Shown here piece after piece: positions 61,440 through 64,000 of a stretch of DNA of 64,000 nt (its first letter is position 1; the number at the start of each line of letters is the position of its first letter). The stretch is from Apostichopus japonicus (lineage: Eukaryota; Echinodermata; Holothuroidea; Aspidochirotida; Stichopodidae), in contig NC_092561.1 of NCBI RefSeq assembly GCF_037975245.1, positions 5,318,001-5,382,000 on the forward strand, written 5' to 3'. The notes below the pieces were generated by a model, which was given only the letters and a program-made list of their open reading frames with translations, ran no database searches and was not told the origin of the DNA. The translations under genes and the position numbers were made by a program.

Positions 61440-62655
61440 TAATTTACTTCAGTATAGCCAAGTGGTTTGTTAAACACGTGCATCGGATTGCTGCACTATG
61501 TCACATAGTATATGTATAGGCCCTATAATGGTAAACTTTAGTAGGACGTTATACATTAAAGAAATAGGTTAGGTGTCACAAATGTTTATCTTATATGAAA
61601 GAGGACAATAAAAGAAACCCAATAGTGAATAAATTATTCAAATATCTTTTTCCGTTTAGGAGATATTCAAGTTTAAATATCTATCTGTTTGTGTAGAAAC
61701 TGCTGAAATCAGACTAGCTGTGACGTCATATACTCACATTCCTGAAAAGTCTTTGTTATTTTATTAAAATATTTTGTAAGATTTTATGACTTACAACCAA
61801 AATATACGTCAGGAGATCTCTTATGTGTCAAGGGAAGTATTTGAGATTTAACATCTGAAGAATGTTTGATTATATATTTTTTTAGATTTGCGAAAAAATG
61901 TAATTATTTTTTAATGAAATATATTGACACATGTTAAGGAAGTGAAGATGTGACATCACACCCTCACAGTTAGTCTTTCTACACCAGTCATTGGCAAAGA
62001 AATTTTGAAATCTTCAAAGTGTGATATCTCCTTAACAGAGCATGCTATCATGGTAGTTTCTTCACTGTTCTGTTTGTCTTATTAAGCTCTTTCATACAAG
62101 ATAGACATGTCAGACACCTGAACCAATCCTTTAAGAACTTCATCTAGCATCGCGCTGTCACAACTGTATTTAAACCACGTGCACATAAGCCTGATGAGTG
62201 ACATCAGTACTATTCAGTAGTTTTCGTGAAGTTTGCATGTTACAACGGGAATAATAAGTCAGGGGTTCTAGAAACAATATATGTAGCCTATCATATTCCC
62301 AATCGCCGCTTAGTAAGCCTAGCTTCCGCATAAAGAATCATGGACGTTAAATATTGACATTGACATCACTAATTTCTATCATCAATTAAATACAAACATG
62401 TTGAACGTAACATTTTTAAGCTCACGGATAGCACAATTCATTATAGAGACAAAATTCGTTGAATGGGTATATACTTAGATAAATCAAGATTCAATGGAAA
62501 TGGAGAAAAAAGAAGCAAAATGCTTATAAATACTTCCCCAGTTATATATCTGTCTATACATGTATTACAGTGAAGGTAAATTGGTGATGGCAACATTAAT
62601 TGTAAAATAAACAGAAAACACTAAAAAAAAACACAGATATTGTGGCTTAGAGAGA
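61440..62655. other. End of duplication and AT-rich spacer
   Basis: About 600 bp (61540-62150) absent from copy A, then the end of the duplicated block near 62265 and AT-rich spacer to the LINE. No gene seen. Confidence 0.45.
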
Positions 62656-62659
62656 ATGA

Positions 62660-64000
62660 GACGGTGTATAACTTAGTTTGAACAATCATCAGCATAGGCT
62701 GTCAGGAAATTCTTTTTAAGTCTTTCATTAAACAAACTTAATGTAACAGCAGATTTAATAGTGTTATCCAATGAATTCCAAATTTCAACACCAGAGAAGG
62801 AAATAGAATTTGTTTTTTCTTTGTTCTTGCATAATTAAAATAAAAATTGTCATAAAATCTCTTGTTGTTACTAAGAACAAAATAGTTTTGCAAAGTTGAT
62901 GGCAGACTATTATGAAAAGCTTTATATATACATGAAAATACTTGTATTGAAATCAATAATATCAAAAAATTTAAGTGGTCGTAACTTATGAAATAGTAGG
63001 GAAGTATGGTCCAAATATTTAGCATGACAGACAATATGAATAGCCTTTTTCTTTTTAAAAATAATGGATGCACATTGGTTTTGTAAGTGTTACCCCATGC
63101 TTTCATACAATAATTCAAATAAGGAAGGGAAAAAGCACAATATAAAGAACACAGAGCATGGGTGTTAAGAACATTGCTAACTTTGTAAATAGCACCGATA
63201 CTTTTGGAAAGTTTACTTGAAATATGGGAAATGTGATCTTTCCAGGAAAGTTTACAATTAAGGAACACACCGAGAAACTTGACACAATTAACTTGGTCAA
63301 TTTCTAAACCATCTATGGTAATGTTGACCTTGTTACATGTGGTATGGTTGGAGAAAATCATTTAATTCGTTTTGTTTACATTCAATGATAATTTATTAAG
63401 GGCAAACCATTTTGCTTAACTCCTGATATTCGGTACTGACCAAATTACATAATGATTTGATATCACTATGACTGCAAAATATATTTGTGTCATCTGCGAA
63501 CAAAATAAAATTCAATATATTGGTAACATTGCAAATATCATTCAAGTACAAAATGAGTAGTTTAGGTCTAAGGATTGATCCTTGCGGAACCCACACAATA
63601 CATTAAATAAACCAGACTTTTTATTGTTAACTTGAACATATTCCGGCTTGATAAAAAGCTTGAGAGCCAATTATGGATAATACCACGACAACCATAATGA
63701 TTTAATTTTTTAAGTAAGATATTATGATCAATTGTATCGAAAGCTTTTTTCAAATCTATAAATACCCCAACCGCTGCTTGGTCTAAAGAAGATGTAATTT
63801 TATCAACAAGTTCAAGTATTGCCATATTAGCGGACCTACCGGACCGGAAATCATATTGGTTCTCAGAAAGAATATTATGCTTGCCAATGAAATCATGTAA
63901 CCGTACAACAAGAATTTTTGAAAACTGTGGAAGCAATGAAATACTTCTATAATTATTGAATGTTTTCCTATCTCCAGTTTTATAGATAGGAATGACTTTA
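62660..64000 (-). mobile_element. Degenerate jockey/CR1-like LINE, minus strand, cut by window edge
   Basis: Minus-strand frames give, in order, reverse transcriptase palm pieces: ..LSENQYDFRSGRS.. and VFIDLKKAFDTIDHNILL (63936-63568), VPQGSILRP and FILFADDTNIF (63596-63396), then the thumb/connector (..VKFLGVFLNCKLSWKDHI.., 63361-62738), and in another frame ..EIWNSLDNTIKSAVTLSLFNERLKK.. to a stop near 62675. FADD is intact. At least three frame changes make it inactive. The 5' part lies beyond the window. Confidence 0.85.

Larger units (their letters stand above)
57656..62265. repeat. Segmental duplication, copy B
   Basis: Matches 41855-45868 with indels (see copy A). The left border coincides with the end of the MITE at 57286-57651. 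The right border is near a cgggaataataagtcagggg stretch. No gene other than the LRR fragment and candidate leader exon is supported inside. Confidence 0.9.

Overview
The window looks like AT-rich nuclear DNA of a marine invertebrate. An echinoderm or other non-vertebrate deuterostome is my best guess, from the texture of the repeats and the style of the receptors, not from a diagnostic gene. The eukaryotic signs are coding exons split by introns of several kb with GT..AG borders, tRNA-derived SINEs, several degenerate LINEs, hAT-type MITEs with 8-bp target duplications, (TA)n microsatellites and minisatellites. I see no operons, CRISPR arrays, rRNA genes or intact tRNA genes. Most of the window is intron, intergenic DNA and transposon remains.

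Left part (1-26,100): the last four exons of one plus-strand gene (6861-6937, 13746-13833, 22712-22816, 25744-25833) join in one frame and encode a basic, Ser-rich linker followed by a short coiled coil and a stop. Its 5' exons lie upstream or were not found. The introns carry a 63-bp minisatellite, a G-rich minisatellite, LINE tails, a tRNA-derived SINE and a 1.77-kb TIR element. The middle (26,100-38,100) is almost empty; there is only a weak two-exon candidate at 33761-34792.

Right part (38,100-64,000): a plus-strand cluster of leucine-rich-repeat (LRR) membrane proteins. It holds a decayed copy (38477-39374), one intact single-pass receptor-like gene (40724-42166), a paralogue broken by a small frameshifting deletion (51552-52903), and an orphan stalk/transmembrane fragment (57656-57915). 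The end of the intact gene plus about 4 kb downstream (41855-45868) is duplicated at 57656-62265. Inside both copies is a 277-bp block that is identical by eye, while the flanks have diverged. This block has the layout of a core promoter and first exon: TATATA, an initiator 31 bp downstream, an ATG in good context and a GTAAGC donor. The short leader exon ends in the phase required by the second exons of both LRR genes. I infer that it is the promoter and leader exon of this receptor family, with copy A feeding the gene at 51552 and copy B a gene beyond the window.

The cluster is crowded with mobile DNA: an RTE-like LINE (47470-50345, minus), a jockey/CR1-like LINE (62660-64000, minus), hAT MITEs, SINEs, a CobW/ZNG1 GTPase fragment (50552-50716, minus) and a 47-bp perfect inverted repeat enclosing a (TA)n tract. 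One SINE supplies the last codons and the stop of the intact LRR gene.
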